Origin: Demequina aestuarii
Lineage (GTDB): Bacteria > Actinomycetota > Actinomycetes > Actinomycetales > Demequinaceae
Reading direction: 5' to 3'
Assembly: GCF_000975095.1 (NCBI RefSeq)
Contig: NZ_BBRD01000001.1
Span: 949,467 to 1,013,466, forward strand
Length of the DNA stretch: 64,000 nt
Part shown: piece after piece, positions 55,913-64,000 of the stretch
How the letters are laid out: each line of letters begins with the position of its first letter
How positions within the stretch are numbered: position 1 is the stretch's first letter
Position numbers and translations under genes: made by a program
The notes under the pieces: generated by a model
Database searches by the model: none
Seen by the model: only the letters and a program-made list of their open reading frames with translations
Told to the model about the DNA's origin: nothing

Positions 55913-56454
55913 CGGCCGATGCGCTCGGAAGCGGGCGTGGTCGCCTGCGTGTCGTGGGTGGTCGAGCGGCGTCGCCAGCGGCTCAGAGCGAACGCCACCA
56001 CGACCACGGCGGCGAGCGCCCCGATCAGCAGGGCGGGCGATCTCAGCCACGCCTCCCACAGCGACAGCCCGATCGCGGTGTAGACGGTCGCCCACGCGAC
56101 GCAGCCGGGGATCATCGCGAGCGTGTAGAGGTCGAAGCGCATGCGCGCGAAGCCGGCGGACGCGTTGACGAGCGTCTGGAACCCGACGGTGAGGAAGGAT
56201 ACCGGGATCCCGAGAAAGCCCCAGCGCTCCAGGAACGCGCGGGCACGGTCGGTGCCGGGGCCCGCGAGTCGCTGTGCGAGGCGAGCACGCCGACTCTCCT
56301 GCGACTCGGCACGCTCGGCGACCGCGTCGGCGCCTGATCGTGCCCATCGCGCGACCCAGTAGGTCGCCTGGGTGCGGACGAACACGACTGCCGTGAGGAA
56401 GAGGAACAGGCCCCACCACGGCCCGGCCAGGATGAAGGCGGGAACTCCGGGCAT
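55909..56454 (-). CDS. VTT/DedA-like membrane protein
   Basis: A 181-residue membrane protein. [23 protein letters not shown] is an N-terminal helix, a charged loop (about 36-70) follows, then [21 protein letters not shown] and [24 protein letters not shown], which carry the glycine-rich re-entrant pattern of VTT/SNARE-associated proteins. A further helix precedes an Arg-rich tail. The family includes lipid scramblase- and flippase-like proteins. The ATG shares a base with the zur stop, so it is the last gene of the zinc operon or a passenger in it. Confidence 0.75.
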   Translation of the reverse strand: MPGVPAFILAGPWWGLFLFLTAVVFVRTQATYWVARWARSGADAVAERAESQESRRARLAQRLAGPGTDRARAFLERWGFLGIPVSFLTVGFQTLVNASAGFARMRFDLYTLAMIPGCVAWATVYTAIGLSLWEAWLRSPALLIGALAAVVVVAFALSRWRRRSTTHDTQATTPASERIGR

Positions 56455-56864
56455 CAGTGCGCGTCCGCGCCGCTAGCGTGACACTCCGTGCAGACGCCCG
56501 TGAGTTCGACCGTGTGGTCGATCAGGGAGTAGCCATGCGAGCGAGCGATGCGGTCGGCCCACGATTCGAACTCGGGCACGTCGATGTCCTCGGCACGTCC
56601 GCAGACGCGGCAGCGCAGGTGGTGATGGTGCTGCTCGCCTGCCTCGCAGCGGCGGTAGAGCGTCTCGCCAGAGTCGGTGACCACAGTGTCCAGGTCGCCG
56701 GCCTCGGCGAGCGACTGCAGCGTGCGGTAGACCGTCGCGAGGCCCACGCTGGAGCCGTCGTGTCGAAGCGTGTCGTGCCATGCCTGCGCGGAGCGGAACT
56801 CCGTGTGGGTGTCGAGCAGCTCGAGTACGGCGGCACGCTGCCGGGTCATGCGTTGTGCTGTCAT
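56454..56864 (-). CDS. zur: Fur-family regulator, probably Zur
   Basis: A 136-residue repressor. The winged helix has MTRQRAAVLELLDTHTEFRSA...VGLATVYRTLQSLAEAG. The metal region has the His-rich EQHHHHLRCRVCGRAEDIDVPE and the second structural zinc pair CTEC. Residence at the end of a zinc ABC-importer operon, and a Zur-box-like site before znuA, indicate zinc sensing rather than iron. The ATG overlaps the znuB stop; the ATG at 56849 is an alternative. Confidence 0.9.
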   Translation of the reverse strand: MTAQRMTRQRAAVLELLDTHTEFRSAQAWHDTLRHDGSSVGLATVYRTLQSLAEAGDLDTVVTDSGETLYRRCEAGEQHHHHLRCRVCGRAEDIDVPEFESWADRIARSHGYSLIDHTVELTGVCTECHASGADAH

Positions 56865-57730
56865 GAACTGGTCTCCGCAAGGGGGCTTCGGCGTCGATGG
56901 CGGCGCACGAGTGCGGCGCCGACTGCCACCACGATATAGGTCGCGACGCCCAGCACGACAATGAGGGCGCCCGGCTGGAGGTCGTGCTCGAGAGTGATGC
57001 TCACGCCGGTGACGCACAGCACCATGCCCAGTCCCATCGCCGCCGTCATGGTGCGAGCGAAGGACCCCGTCAGCAGTTGCGCGATCGCCACGGGGACGAT
57101 CATCAGCGCCGACACCAGCAGGACGCCGACGACCCGCATGGACACCGTGATCGTGACGGCCGCCAGCACGGCCACGACCATGTTGAGCACCTTCACGGGC
57201 AGGCCAGTGGAGTAGGCGAACTCCTGGTCGTGTGTGACCGCGAACAGTGCGCTGCGCAGTCCGATGCCGAGCACGAGGATGACGGCCGCCATCGCGAGCG
57301 TGACCGCCACGTCCGTCCATGTCACGGTGGAGATCGATCCGAACAGGTAGCCCAACAGGTTCGCGTTCGAGCCGCCTGCGATTCCGATGAGCAGGACGCC
57401 CAGTGCGATGCCGCCGTAGAACAGGATCGCCATGACGACGTCCGCTGCGGCGGTGCCGCTCTCTCGCATCCTCTCGATCACGACCGCTCCCACGATGGCG
57501 AAGACGATCGCGCCTGGCACGGCGAGAGCGTCCTGCTGGGCGAGCCCAGCGGCGGATCCCGCGAGCCACCCAGCGGCGACTCCCGCCAGGGCGACGTGGC
57601 CGATGCCGTCGCCGAGGAGCGCCATGCGGCGTTGGACCAGGTAGGTGCCCACCACAGGCGCGCTCGCCCCGACCAGCACGGCGACGATGAGCATGCGCTG
57701 CACGAGCGGCTCCTGAAGCATGGCGATCAT
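56861..57730 (-). CDS. znuB: Zinc ABC transporter permease (ZnuB family)
   Basis: A 289-residue permease with about eight hydrophobic helices. Family segments are YLVQRRMALLGDGIGHVALAG, GGIALGVLLIGIAGGSNANLL, DQEFAYSTGLPVKVLNM and VVGVLLVSALMIVPVAIAQLL. The ABC-3 family covers zinc and manganese importers; zur and the His-rich ZnuA point to zinc. The ATG at 57730 overlaps the znuC stop; ATG 57721 and 57742 are alternatives. Confidence 0.92.
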   Translation of the reverse strand: MIAMLQEPLVQRMLIVAVLVGASAPVVGTYLVQRRMALLGDGIGHVALAGVAAGWLAGSAAGLAQQDALAVPGAIVFAIVGAVVIERMRESGTAAADVVMAILFYGGIALGVLLIGIAGGSNANLLGYLFGSISTVTWTDVAVTLAMAAVILVLGIGLRSALFAVTHDQEFAYSTGLPVKVLNMVVAVLAAVTITVSMRVVGVLLVSALMIVPVAIAQLLTGSFARTMTAAMGLGMVLCVTGVSITLEHDLQPGALIVVLGVATYIVVAVGAALVRRHRRRSPLAETSS

Positions 57731-58521
57731 GGCCCGTCCCATCCGAGTCCGGTGCGGTCGGCGGTGGGCAGGTCCGCGTGCGGGTGTTCGTGATCGTGCC
57801 CGGGGAGGGCGTGGACGCCCATGTCCGCCGGGGGAGCGCCGGCGTACGTCACGCATCCATGCTCGAGGACCACCGCTTGGTCGATGTGTCGCGCGACTGC
57901 CCCGAGCTCGTGGAGCACGATGACGATGGCAGCGCCGTCGTCCTTGAGGTGCCCGAGCGCGTGGGCGAATGCCACCTGGGACTCCAGGTCGACTCCCGCC
58001 ATCGGCTCGTCGAGCACGAGGACGTCTGGGCGGCGTACCAGGGCGCGCGCGATCAGCGCACGCTGCTGCTGACCGCCCGACAGCCGCGTCACGTCACGGT
58101 GGGCGAGATCGCCGATGCCGAGAGTGTCCAAGGCCTCGGCCACCCGGGCGCGAGAGTGCCGGGGAGCCCGGAGCCGTCGGTTGCCGAGCAACCCCGAGGC
58201 GACGACCTCGGCGACGGTGGCGGAGACGCCGCCCGCTGCCGTGAGGCGCTGCGGCACATAGCCGAGCCCCGCGCGGCCGCTGGGAGTGAGGGGGCGGCCC
58301 GAGAGTCGGATGTCGCCATGGGTGGGGGTGACGGCGCCGACGAGCGCTCGGACGAAGGTCGACTTGCCCGATCCGTTGCCGCCCATGAGCGCGACGACCT
58401 CACCCCGGTGAGCGTCGAGAGAGACGCCGTGGAGGATGCGCGTGCCGCCCAAGGACACGCGCACGTCCCTCGCGCTCAGCACGAGGGACGTGGCGGGTGC
58501 TGCGGGGTCAGTTGCAGGCAA
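57727..58521 (-). CDS. znuC: Zinc ABC transporter ATP-binding protein
   Basis: A 264-residue ATPase. Walker A is GGNGSGKSTFVRAL, the Q-loop is LGYVPQRLT, the signature is RLSGGQQQRALIARAL, Walker B is VLVLDEPMAGVD and the H-loop VLHELGAVA. The last 30 residues are His-rich (HALPGHDHEHPHADLP), an unusual feature that may bind zinc. The start is a TTG at 58521 lying inside the end of znuA, or GTG 58482; neither has a strong ribosome-binding site. Confidence 0.9.
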   Translation of the reverse strand: MPATDPAAPATSLVLSARDVRVSLGGTRILHGVSLDAHRGEVVALMGGNGSGKSTFVRALVGAVTPTHGDIRLSGRPLTPSGRAGLGYVPQRLTAAGGVSATVAEVVASGLLGNRRLRAPRHSRARVAEALDTLGIGDLAHRDVTRLSGGQQQRALIARALVRRPDVLVLDEPMAGVDLESQVAFAHALGHLKDDGAAIVIVLHELGAVARHIDQAVVLEHGCVTYAGAPPADMGVHALPGHDHEHPHADLPTADRTGLGWDGP

Positions 58522-59494
58522 GCCCGGCTCGCAAGGCGTCGAGGTTGCGGGTCATGACATCAATGTAGTCGTCGTCGCCCGTGACCCCCTCGACGGGGTC
58601 GAGCACCGCGGTCTGGACCCCGGCATCCGCGGCGAGCGCCTCGATGGCGGCGGCGTCGACCAGCGATTCCGAGTAGACAGTGGTGGCGCCGGTGGCCTGC
58701 ACCTCGTCGCGCACCTCGCGCACGCGGGCGGGGGACGGCTCGGCGTCAGGGTCCAGGCCGGACAGTCCGTGCTGCTCGAGACCGAGCCGCTCGGTGAGGT
58801 ACCCGAAGGCCTCGTGGCTCACAAAGATGTCGCTGCGCTCGCACTGCGACAGGCCATCCGTGAACGACTGGTCGAGGGCGAGGAGCTCGGTCTCGAGCGC
58901 CTCGGCGTTCGCCGCGTACTCCTGAGCGTTGTCGGGGTCGACGTCGGAGAGCTCGACGGAGACCTCGTGCGCGTACTCCGCGAGCAGCGCTGGGTCGAGC
59001 CAGAAGTGGGGGTCGCCGGCCGAGTGGTCGTGGCCCTCGTGCGAGTCCTCCTCGTCGGCGTGAGCCTCGTCCTCGTCCGCGTGGTCCTCGTCCTCGTCCG
59101 CGTGGGCCGACTCGTGCTCCTGGACGATGGGGTGCGCGTCAAGCGCACGCACGCCGGTCGTGCCCACGGCGTCATCCACAGCGGGCTGGAACTCGCTGAG
59201 GAACAGCACGAGGTCGACGTTCTGCATCTCGCGCACGACAGCGGGGGACAGCTCGAGGTCGTGCGGCTCGACTCCTGGCGCAGTCAGCGGCAGGACCGAG
59301 ACCTGGTCACCCCCCACGCGCTCGGCGACGAACTGAAGGGGGTAGAACGCGGCGGCGATGGGGACCGCGCCCTCCGCGGCGGCTGCGGGGGCCCCCGCCG
59401 ATGAGTCGGTGGTCGTCTCGGCAGTCGAGCAGCCGGCGAGCACAAGCGAGGCGGTCGCGGCGGTGGCAGCGAGGACGGAGGCGCGAATCTTCAT
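58508..59494 (-). CDS. znuA: Zinc-binding lipoprotein of the ZnuABC importer
   Basis: A 328-residue cluster A-I binding protein. A signal peptide ends in the lipobox LVLAGC (lipid anchor at about Cys22). VPIAAAFYPLQFVAERVGGD, GVEPHDLELSPAVV, GDPHFWLDPALLAEYA, FVSHEAFGYLTERLGL and TVYSESLVDAAA give the metal-site His, His, His and the closing acidic residue. Between residues about 128 and 160 is an Asp/Glu/His repeat built on HADEDE units, the mobile loop that captures zinc. The ATG at 59494 is favoured by AGGA eight bases upstream. It is first in the operon and carries a strong promoter. Confidence 0.94.
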   Translation of the reverse strand: MKIRASVLAATAATASLVLAGCSTAETTTDSSAGAPAAAAEGAVPIAAAFYPLQFVAERVGGDQVSVLPLTAPGVEPHDLELSPAVVREMQNVDLVLFLSEFQPAVDDAVGTTGVRALDAHPIVQEHESAHADEDEDHADEDEAHADEEDSHEGHDHSAGDPHFWLDPALLAEYAHEVSVELSDVDPDNAQEYAANAEALETELLALDQSFTDGLSQCERSDIFVSHEAFGYLTERLGLEQHGLSGLDPDAEPSPARVREVRDEVQATGATTVYSESLVDAAAIEALAADAGVQTAVLDPVEGVTGDDDYIDVMTRNLDALRAGLACN

Positions 59495-59501
59495 GAGAGG
59501 C

Positions 59502-59530
59502 ATCCTATTGCTAATGAGAATCGAAGTCAA
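59502..59530 (-). promoter_or_regulatory. znuA promoter with Zur-box-like operator
   Basis: On the - strand TTGACT (59530-59525) and TAGGAT (59507-59502) are separated by 17 bp, a good -35/-10 pair. Between them lies TGACTTCGATTCTCA (59529-59515), which matches 10 of 15 positions of the actinobacterial Zur box TGAAAATGATTTTCA, with the right half GATTcTCA nearly perfect. Bound Zur would block the polymerase. The TGA of the upstream truncated gene is part of the -35. Confidence 0.65.
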
Positions 59531-60099
59531 AATGCCTCGGGGGCGCCGAGCCAGTCCTCCAGAGCGTCGCCGTGCGCGTGCCAATCTGTCCCGCGCTCGT
59601 CGTCGCGCACCAGGCAGTCGTGGAAGGCTGCGGCGATGGTGTCGTGCTCGGGGCCACGACCCGTGGCGACGAGGCGCGTTCCGCAGTCGTGACGGCCCCA
59701 GGGCCCCAGTGGGCCGACGCTCACCTGGCGGCCGGCGCCGTCCCACGCACACGCATCGGCCGGACGCGTGGGGACCCAGAAGTGGCCGCGAGTGCGGGCC
59801 TCGTGCCCGCCGAGCTCGGTCAGGCGCGCCCGCAGCCTGCCGGGGTGGAAGGGGCGGTCGCTCCGGAGGTCGATCGACCACACGCCGGCGCATTCGGGCT
59901 CGACGTGACGGTTCATACGGAGCGGGTCGATGCGGCCCAGCGCCGCGTCGCAGCCATGCTCGGTCCCCATGATGCGCGCCGCTCGAGAAACCCGCCGGGC
60001 GCATCGTCCGGATCTCTGCTGGCGCTGCGCTGCCGGGTCCGGGGCCCGTCGCGCGCCGATAGACTGTCGACGCATTCCCGTCGACCCCTCAAGGAGCAC
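59527..60099 (-). pseudogene. 5'-truncated CobW/COG0523-family metallochaperone (C-terminal part)
   Basis: The frame ending at 59527 matches the end of a CobW-type protein: [21 protein letters not shown] corresponds to the end of the GTPase domain, and [51 protein letters not shown] to the C-terminal domain. Recognisable homology starts near 60015. The Walker A, the CxCC metal motif and about 200 N-terminal residues are missing, because the frame runs into the glyS promoter. Internal ATGs at 59970 and 59916 could express a 147- or 129-residue C-terminal protein. Zur-controlled CobW proteins normally accompany zinc importers, so a broken copy here fits a decayed regulon member. Confidence 0.6.
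60060..60065 (+). promoter_or_regulatory. -10 hexamer of glyS
   Basis: TAGACT lies 37 bp before the glyS GTG. Unlike neighbouring genes, glyS has a leader of about 30 nt with a good AAGGAG site. The promoter overlaps the 5' end of the truncated CobW frame on the other strand. Confidence 0.4.
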
Positions 60100-60102
60100 T
60101 CA

Positions 60103-61488
60103 GTGGCACAGCCGTCCCGCCTCGACAACGTGATCTCACTCGCGAAGCGCCGCGGCTTCGTGTTCCCGTGCGGCGAGATCTACGGAGGCACACGGTCCGC
60201 GTGGGACTACGGACCGCTCGGCGTGGAGCTCAAGGAGAACATCAAGCGTCAGTGGTGGCGCAACGTCGTCGCGAGCCGCGACGACATCGTGGGCCTCGAC
60301 TCCTCGGTCATCCTGCCTCCTAAGGTGTGGGAGGCCTCGGGCCACATCGGCGCGTTCGTCGACCCCCTGGTCGAGTGCCTGAGCTGCCACAAGCGCTACC
60401 GCGAGGATCACCTGCTCGAGGAGTTCGAGGAGAAGAAGGGCCGCGCGCCCGAGGGCGGCCTCGCCGAGGTGGCGTGCGCCAACTGCGGCAACCGCGGCCA
60501 GTGGACCGAGCCCAAGATGTTCAACGGCCTCCTGAAGACCCACCTGGGTGTCACCGAGGACGAGTCGGGGCTGCATTATCTGCGCCCCGAGACCGCCCAG
60601 GGCATCTTCGTGAACTTCGAGAATGTGCAGCGCACGTCGCGCATGAAGGTGCCCTTCGGCATCGGCCAGATCGGCAAGTCCTTCCGCAACGAGATCACGC
60701 CGGGAAACTTCATCTTCCGCACCCGGGAGTTCGAGCAGATGGAGATGGAGTTCTTCGTCAAGCCCGGCTCGGACGAGGAGTGGCACCAGTATTGGATCGA
60801 CGCCCGCACCGACTGGTACACGGGACTGGGCATCGACCGCGACAACCTGCGCCACTACGAGCACCCGGCGGAGAAGCTCTCGCACTACTCGAAGCGCACC
60901 GTGGACATCGAGTACCGGTTCGGCTTCACGGGCTCGGAGTGGGGCGAGCTCGAGGGCGTCGCGAACCGCACCGACTTCGACCTGTCGACGCACTCGCAGC
61001 ACTCGGGCAAGGACCTCAGCTACCTCGACCCGGCCACGAACGAGCGCTACACGCCGTACGTCATCGAGCCCGCCGCCGGCCTCACGCGTTCGCTGATGGC
61101 CTTCCTGGTCGAGGCGTACGACGAGGACGAGGCGCCCAACACCAAGGGCGGCGTCGACAAGCGCACGGTGCTGCACCTGGACCCGCGACTCGCACCGGTC
61201 AAGGCCGCCGTCCTGCCGCTCTCGAAGTCCGAGGAGCTCATGCCCACCGCATCGGCGCTCGCTCAGGAGCTGCGCGGCATCTGGAACGTCGACCTCGACG
61301 TGACCCAGGCGATCGGCAAGCGCTACCGCCGTCAGGACGAGATCGGCACGCCGTACTGCATCACGGTCGACTTCGAGACGAAGGACGACCAGGCGGTGAC
61401 CATCCGCGACCGCGACACCATGGTGCAGGAGCGGGTCGCGCTCGGCCAGGTGCAGTCGTACCTCGCCACGCGCCTCGTCGGCGCGTAG
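60103..61488 (+). CDS. glyS: Glycyl-tRNA synthetase (dimeric, class II)
   Basis: A 461-residue alpha2-type enzyme that charges tRNA-Gly. [21 protein letters not shown] is the opening; motif 2 is [21 protein letters not shown] and motif 3 is [15 protein letters not shown] CxxC pair in the insertion ([16 protein letters not shown]) looks zinc-binding. The C-terminal anticodon-binding domain starts near 360 ([17 protein letters not shown]). The GTG start follows AAGGAG by six bases. The much longer upstream frame is antisense to the CobW remnant. Confidence 0.97.
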   Translation: MAQPSRLDNVISLAKRRGFVFPCGEIYGGTRSAWDYGPLGVELKENIKRQWWRNVVASRDDIVGLDSSVILPPKVWEASGHIGAFVDPLVECLSCHKRYREDHLLEEFEEKKGRAPEGGLAEVACANCGNRGQWTEPKMFNGLLKTHLGVTEDESGLHYLRPETAQGIFVNFENVQRTSRMKVPFGIGQIGKSFRNEITPGNFIFRTREFEQMEMEFFVKPGSDEEWHQYWIDARTDWYTGLGIDRDNLRHYEHPAEKLSHYSKRTVDIEYRFGFTGSEWGELEGVANRTDFDLSTHSQHSGKDLSYLDPATNERYTPYVIEPAAGLTRSLMAFLVEAYDEDEAPNTKGGVDKRTVLHLDPRLAPVKAAVLPLSKSEELMPTASALAQELRGIWNVDLDVTQAIGKRYRRQDEIGTPYCITVDFETKDDQAVTIRDRDTMVQERVALGQVQSYLATRLVGA

Positions 61489-61495
61489 GGCCACG

Positions 61496-62785
61496 ATGGG
61501 CGCGGGCCACTCCCACGGGCTCGAGCGGCCGCCGCGCGCGTCCGAGCGCACCACGCTGATCCTTGCGGTCATCGTGGCGGTGGTGCTGTTCCTCACGACC
61601 CTCGGCGCCATGGCCGTGTGGCCCTCCGACTGGTCGATGCTGCGCTCGGTCCCCACCACCTACGAAGGCGCCGAGTGGGTGTCGGTGACCGTCGACACCG
61701 TGGATCGCGACACGGGCGTGGCCCAGGTCTCGACCTCCGGGAACGAGGACGTGGGCCTGCGCGAGCTTCCGCCCGCGGACCTGGGGACGTTCGAGTACGA
61801 GCCGGGTGACCGCGTGCGCGCACTCGAGCTCGAGACCGGAGAGCTCGTCTTCGGTGACTTCGAGCGCGCCAACCCGATGCTCGTCCTGCTCGTCGCGTAC
61901 GTCCTGTTGGTGGTCGGCATCGCCTGGTGGCGGGGGATCGGAGCGCTCCTCGGCCTCGGGGCGGCGTTCGGCATCGTCATCTTCTTCACGGTGCCCGCCC
62001 TCTTCAACGGCGGCGACCCGTTGATCACCGGGCTGGTCACGGGTTCGGGCGCCCTCGCCGTGCTGCTCTACCTCGCGCACGGGCTCAACTCCCGCACGAC
62101 CACCGCCTACTTGGGGACCCTTGCAGGGCTCACCGTCACAGCCGTTCTCGCCTGGTGGGCGGTGGACGCGTCGCGCCTGACCGGGATCTGGTCGGAGGAG
62201 GGCGCGCATCTCGAACTGTCGGGGAGGTCAGTCGACCTGCAGGGGCTCGTGCTGTGCGGCATCGTGATCGCCGGCCTCGGCGTGCTGAACGACGTGACGG
62301 TGACCCAGGCGTCGGCCGTGTGGGAGCTGCGGGCCGCCCGTCCCGACATCTCGCGCTGGAATCTGTTCCGGCGCGGCATGAGGATTGGCCGGGACCACAT
62401 CGCGTCCACGGTGTACACGATCGCGTTCGCATACGTCGGCGCCGCCCTGCCGGCCATCATGCTGATCAGCCTGTACGACACCTCGCTCGGGTCCACGCTG
62501 ACCACGGCCGAGATCGCCGAGGAGGCCGTCCGCACGCTCGTCAGCTCCATCGGCCTGGTGCTGGCCGTGCCGCTCACGACGGGGATCGCGGCGCTCGTGG
62601 TCGGCACCGACGCAATCGTGCGGAACGACGAAGCCGTCGGGTCGATGCCCGGCGGCGACGTCGGTCGCGCGGCGGCTCCCACGGCAGGACCGTCGGCGCT
62701 GGCGGATGCGCCGGGTGCCCCCGCGGAGTCCGCGGCGGGTGCGGCGCCGGGCGAGGGCGGACCATCAGCGACAATGGACAGATGA
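61496..62785 (+). CDS. YibE/F-like membrane protein
   Basis: A 429-residue polytopic membrane protein. A His-containing N-terminus (GAGHSHGLERPPR) leads into helix 1. An extracytoplasmic beta-rich region of about 90 residues follows, then seven or so helices. Segments VLLVAYVLLVVGIAWWRGIGAL, GLNDVTVTQASAVWELRAA-like (here VLNDVTVTQASAVWEL) and GRDHIASTVYTIAFAYVGAALP are the YibE/F core. The Ala/Pro/Gly-rich C-terminal tail is unconserved. Function is unknown. It starts 7 bp after glyS, and its stop overlaps dusB. Confidence 0.88.
   Translation: MGAGHSHGLERPPRASERTTLILAVIVAVVLFLTTLGAMAVWPSDWSMLRSVPTTYEGAEWVSVTVDTVDRDTGVAQVSTSGNEDVGLRELPPADLGTFEYEPGDRVRALELETGELVFGDFERANPMLVLLVAYVLLVVGIAWWRGIGALLGLGAAFGIVIFFTVPALFNGGDPLITGLVTGSGALAVLLYLAHGLNSRTTTAYLGTLAGLTVTAVLAWWAVDASRLTGIWSEEGAHLELSGRSVDLQGLVLCGIVIAGLGVLNDVTVTQASAVWELRAARPDISRWNLFRRGMRIGRDHIASTVYTIAFAYVGAALPAIMLISLYDTSLGSTLTTAEIAEEAVRTLVSSIGLVLAVPLTTGIAALVVGTDAIVRNDEAVGSMPGGDVGRAAAPTAGPSALADAPGAPAESAAGAAPGEGGPSATMDR
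62770..62775 (+). promoter_or_regulatory. -10 hexamer of dusB (leaderless)
   Basis: GACAAT, then ggacag, then ATG at 62782. It sits inside the end of the YibE/F gene, so dusB may be both co-transcribed and independently started. Confidence 0.4.
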
Positions 62786-63957
62786 CGACCACCCCGAGCA
62801 CTGCGGCGCGCGTGCTGCCACCGCTGCGCATCGGCCCCCTCGAGGTCGAGACGCCAGTGGTGCTCGCTCCCATGGCGGGCATCACCAATGCGGCGTTCCG
62901 CCGCCTGTGCCGCGAGCACGGGGGCGGGCTCTACGTCGCCGAGATGGTGACGTCGAGGGCGCTGGTCGAGCGCACCCGCGAGAGCATGCGCATCATCCAT
63001 CACGACCCTGACGAGAAGCCCCGCTCGGTGCAGGTGTACGGAGTCGATCCCGCCACCATCGGTGCCGCCGTACGGATGCTGGTCGAGGAGGATCGCGCGG
63101 ACCACATCGACATGAACTTCGGCTGCCCTGTCCCCAAGGTGACACGCAAGGGCGGGGGAGCGGTGCTCCCCTGGAAGCGGGACCTGTTCCGGGACATCGT
63201 GCGGGCTGCGGTCCGGGAGGCGGCCCCGTTCGACGTGCCCGTGACCGTGAAGATGCGCAAGGGGATCGACGACGACCACCTCACGTACCTGGATGCGGGC
63301 CGCATGGCCGAGAGCGAGGGCGCGGCGGCCGTGGCGCTGCACGCGCGCACGGCTGCCGACTTCTACTCCGGCACGGCAGACTGGTCGGCGATCGCGCGCC
63401 TCAAGGAGGCGATCACGTCCATTCCGGTGCTGGGAAACGGCGATATCTGGTCGGCCGAGGATGCTCTCCGGATGGTCGAGCAGACGGGCTGCGACGGCGT
63501 GGTCGTGGGCCGCGGGTGCCAGGGCAGGCCATGGTTGTTCGGGGACCTCCAGGCTGCCTTCGAGGGCCGCGACGATCGCGCCAGGCCGGGTCTGCGCGAG
63601 GTGGCGGACACCATCTACCGTCACGGCGAGCTCATGGTGTCGTTCTATGGAGACGATGAGACGAAGGCGATGCGTGAGATCCGCAAGCACATGGCCTGGT
63701 ATCTCAAGGGCTACCCGGTGGGCGGCGACACGCGCCGGTCGCTGGGCCTCGTGGAGAGCCTCGAGGGCCTGCGCGCGCTGCTCGACTCGCTGCCGCTGGA
63801 CACCCCGTACCCGGGCGAGGCCGCAGAGGGTGCGCGCGGGAGGCAGGGAACGCCCAAGCGCCCGGCCTGCCCCGAGGGATGGCTCGACACCCAAGAGATC
63901 ACGCCCGACCTCGAATCCCGCCTGCGGGAGGCCGAGCTCAGCGTCTCAGGCGGCTAG
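62782..63957 (+). CDS. dusB: tRNA-dihydrouridine synthase
   Basis: A 391-residue FMN enzyme that reduces uridine in tRNA D-loops. LAPMAGITNAAFRRLCREHGG, EMVTSRALVER, VQVYGVDPATIGAAVR and the catalytic-Cys segment DMNFGCPVPKVTRKGGGAVL are diagnostic; VALHARTAADFYSGTADWS and VPVLGNGDIWS-like segments bind FMN. The C-terminal helical RNA-binding domain includes REIRKHMAWYLKGYP. The ATG overlaps the YibE/F stop (ATGA). Only 43 bases follow in the window, with no gene visible. Confidence 0.96.
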   Translation: MTTTPSTAARVLPPLRIGPLEVETPVVLAPMAGITNAAFRRLCREHGGGLYVAEMVTSRALVERTRESMRIIHHDPDEKPRSVQVYGVDPATIGAAVRMLVEEDRADHIDMNFGCPVPKVTRKGGGAVLPWKRDLFRDIVRAAVREAAPFDVPVTVKMRKGIDDDHLTYLDAGRMAESEGAAAVALHARTAADFYSGTADWSAIARLKEAITSIPVLGNGDIWSAEDALRMVEQTGCDGVVVGRGCQGRPWLFGDLQAAFEGRDDRARPGLREVADTIYRHGELMVSFYGDDETKAMREIRKHMAWYLKGYPVGGDTRRSLGLVESLEGLRALLDSLPLDTPYPGEAAEGARGRQGTPKRPACPEGWLDTQEITPDLESRLREAELSVSGG

Positions 63958-64000
63958 TCCCCAGCGCGGGGGTCGCCGATGGTGGGAACCCTCAGGCGAG

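Overview
The window is chromosomal DNA of a high-GC Gram-positive actinobacterium, most likely in Micrococcales (Cellulomonas/Demequina-like). The evidence is very high GC, frequent GTG starts, many predicted leaderless transcripts (a -10 hexamer 6-7 nt before the start codon), and actinobacterial family members: a NnaR-type HemD/winged-helix regulator, a DUF6457 protein, an MgtA-like mannosyltransferase and CIRCE/HrcA control. The species cannot be named from the sequence alone. Genes are tightly packed; no gene-free stretch exceeds 300 bases. I saw no tRNA, rRNA, CRISPR array, insertion sequence or prophage.

Layout. 0-3 kb: a partial mannosyltransferase, a membrane-anchored CopC-like copper protein and an MFS exporter. 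2.9-7.1 kb: heme precursor genes hemC-hemD-hemB-hemL. 7.4-21.9 kb: one long, translationally coupled + strand run: nitrate transporter, assimilatory nitrate reductase and its electron-transfer subunit, nitrite reductase NirBD, siroheme synthesis (CysG-like fusion, CbiX), the regulator NnaR, then molybdenum-cofactor genes (moeB, moeA, moaC, mobA, DUF6457, moaD). 22.0-26.5 kb: a convergent - strand operon moaB-moaE-moaA-modA-modB-modC. Together the two operons import molybdate, build both cofactors (Moco and siroheme) and make the enzymes that reduce nitrate to ammonium.

26.6-30.6 kb: a PH-domain membrane protein and a three-gene ATP-grasp / alpha-E / transglutaminase-like operon of unknown function. 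30.6-39.2 kb: leuS, degV, comEA, comEC, holA, a stand-alone EAL protein and rpsT. 39.3-46.1 kb: a membrane-anchored MazF/PemK-like protein, a PAS-GGDEF-EAL protein, lepA, hemW and three DUF4870 membrane proteins. 46.1-51.9 kb: a CIRCE-controlled run hrcA-dnaJ-rsmE-HIT-phoH-ybeY-era.

51.9-59.5 kb: leuA behind a leader-peptide attenuator, a GNAT acetyltransferase, recO and uppS; then on the - strand a VTT/DedA-like protein and a zinc-uptake operon znuA-znuC-znuB-zur with a Zur-box-like promoter. Immediately upstream lies a 5'-truncated CobW-family gene. 60.1-64 kb: glyS, a YibE/F-like membrane protein and dusB. The points that most deserve a second look are the ATP-grasp/alpha-E/transglutaminase operon, the leucine attenuator with a leaderless leader peptide, the 14-gene nitrate-to-cofactor operon, and the truncated CobW next to the zinc regulon.
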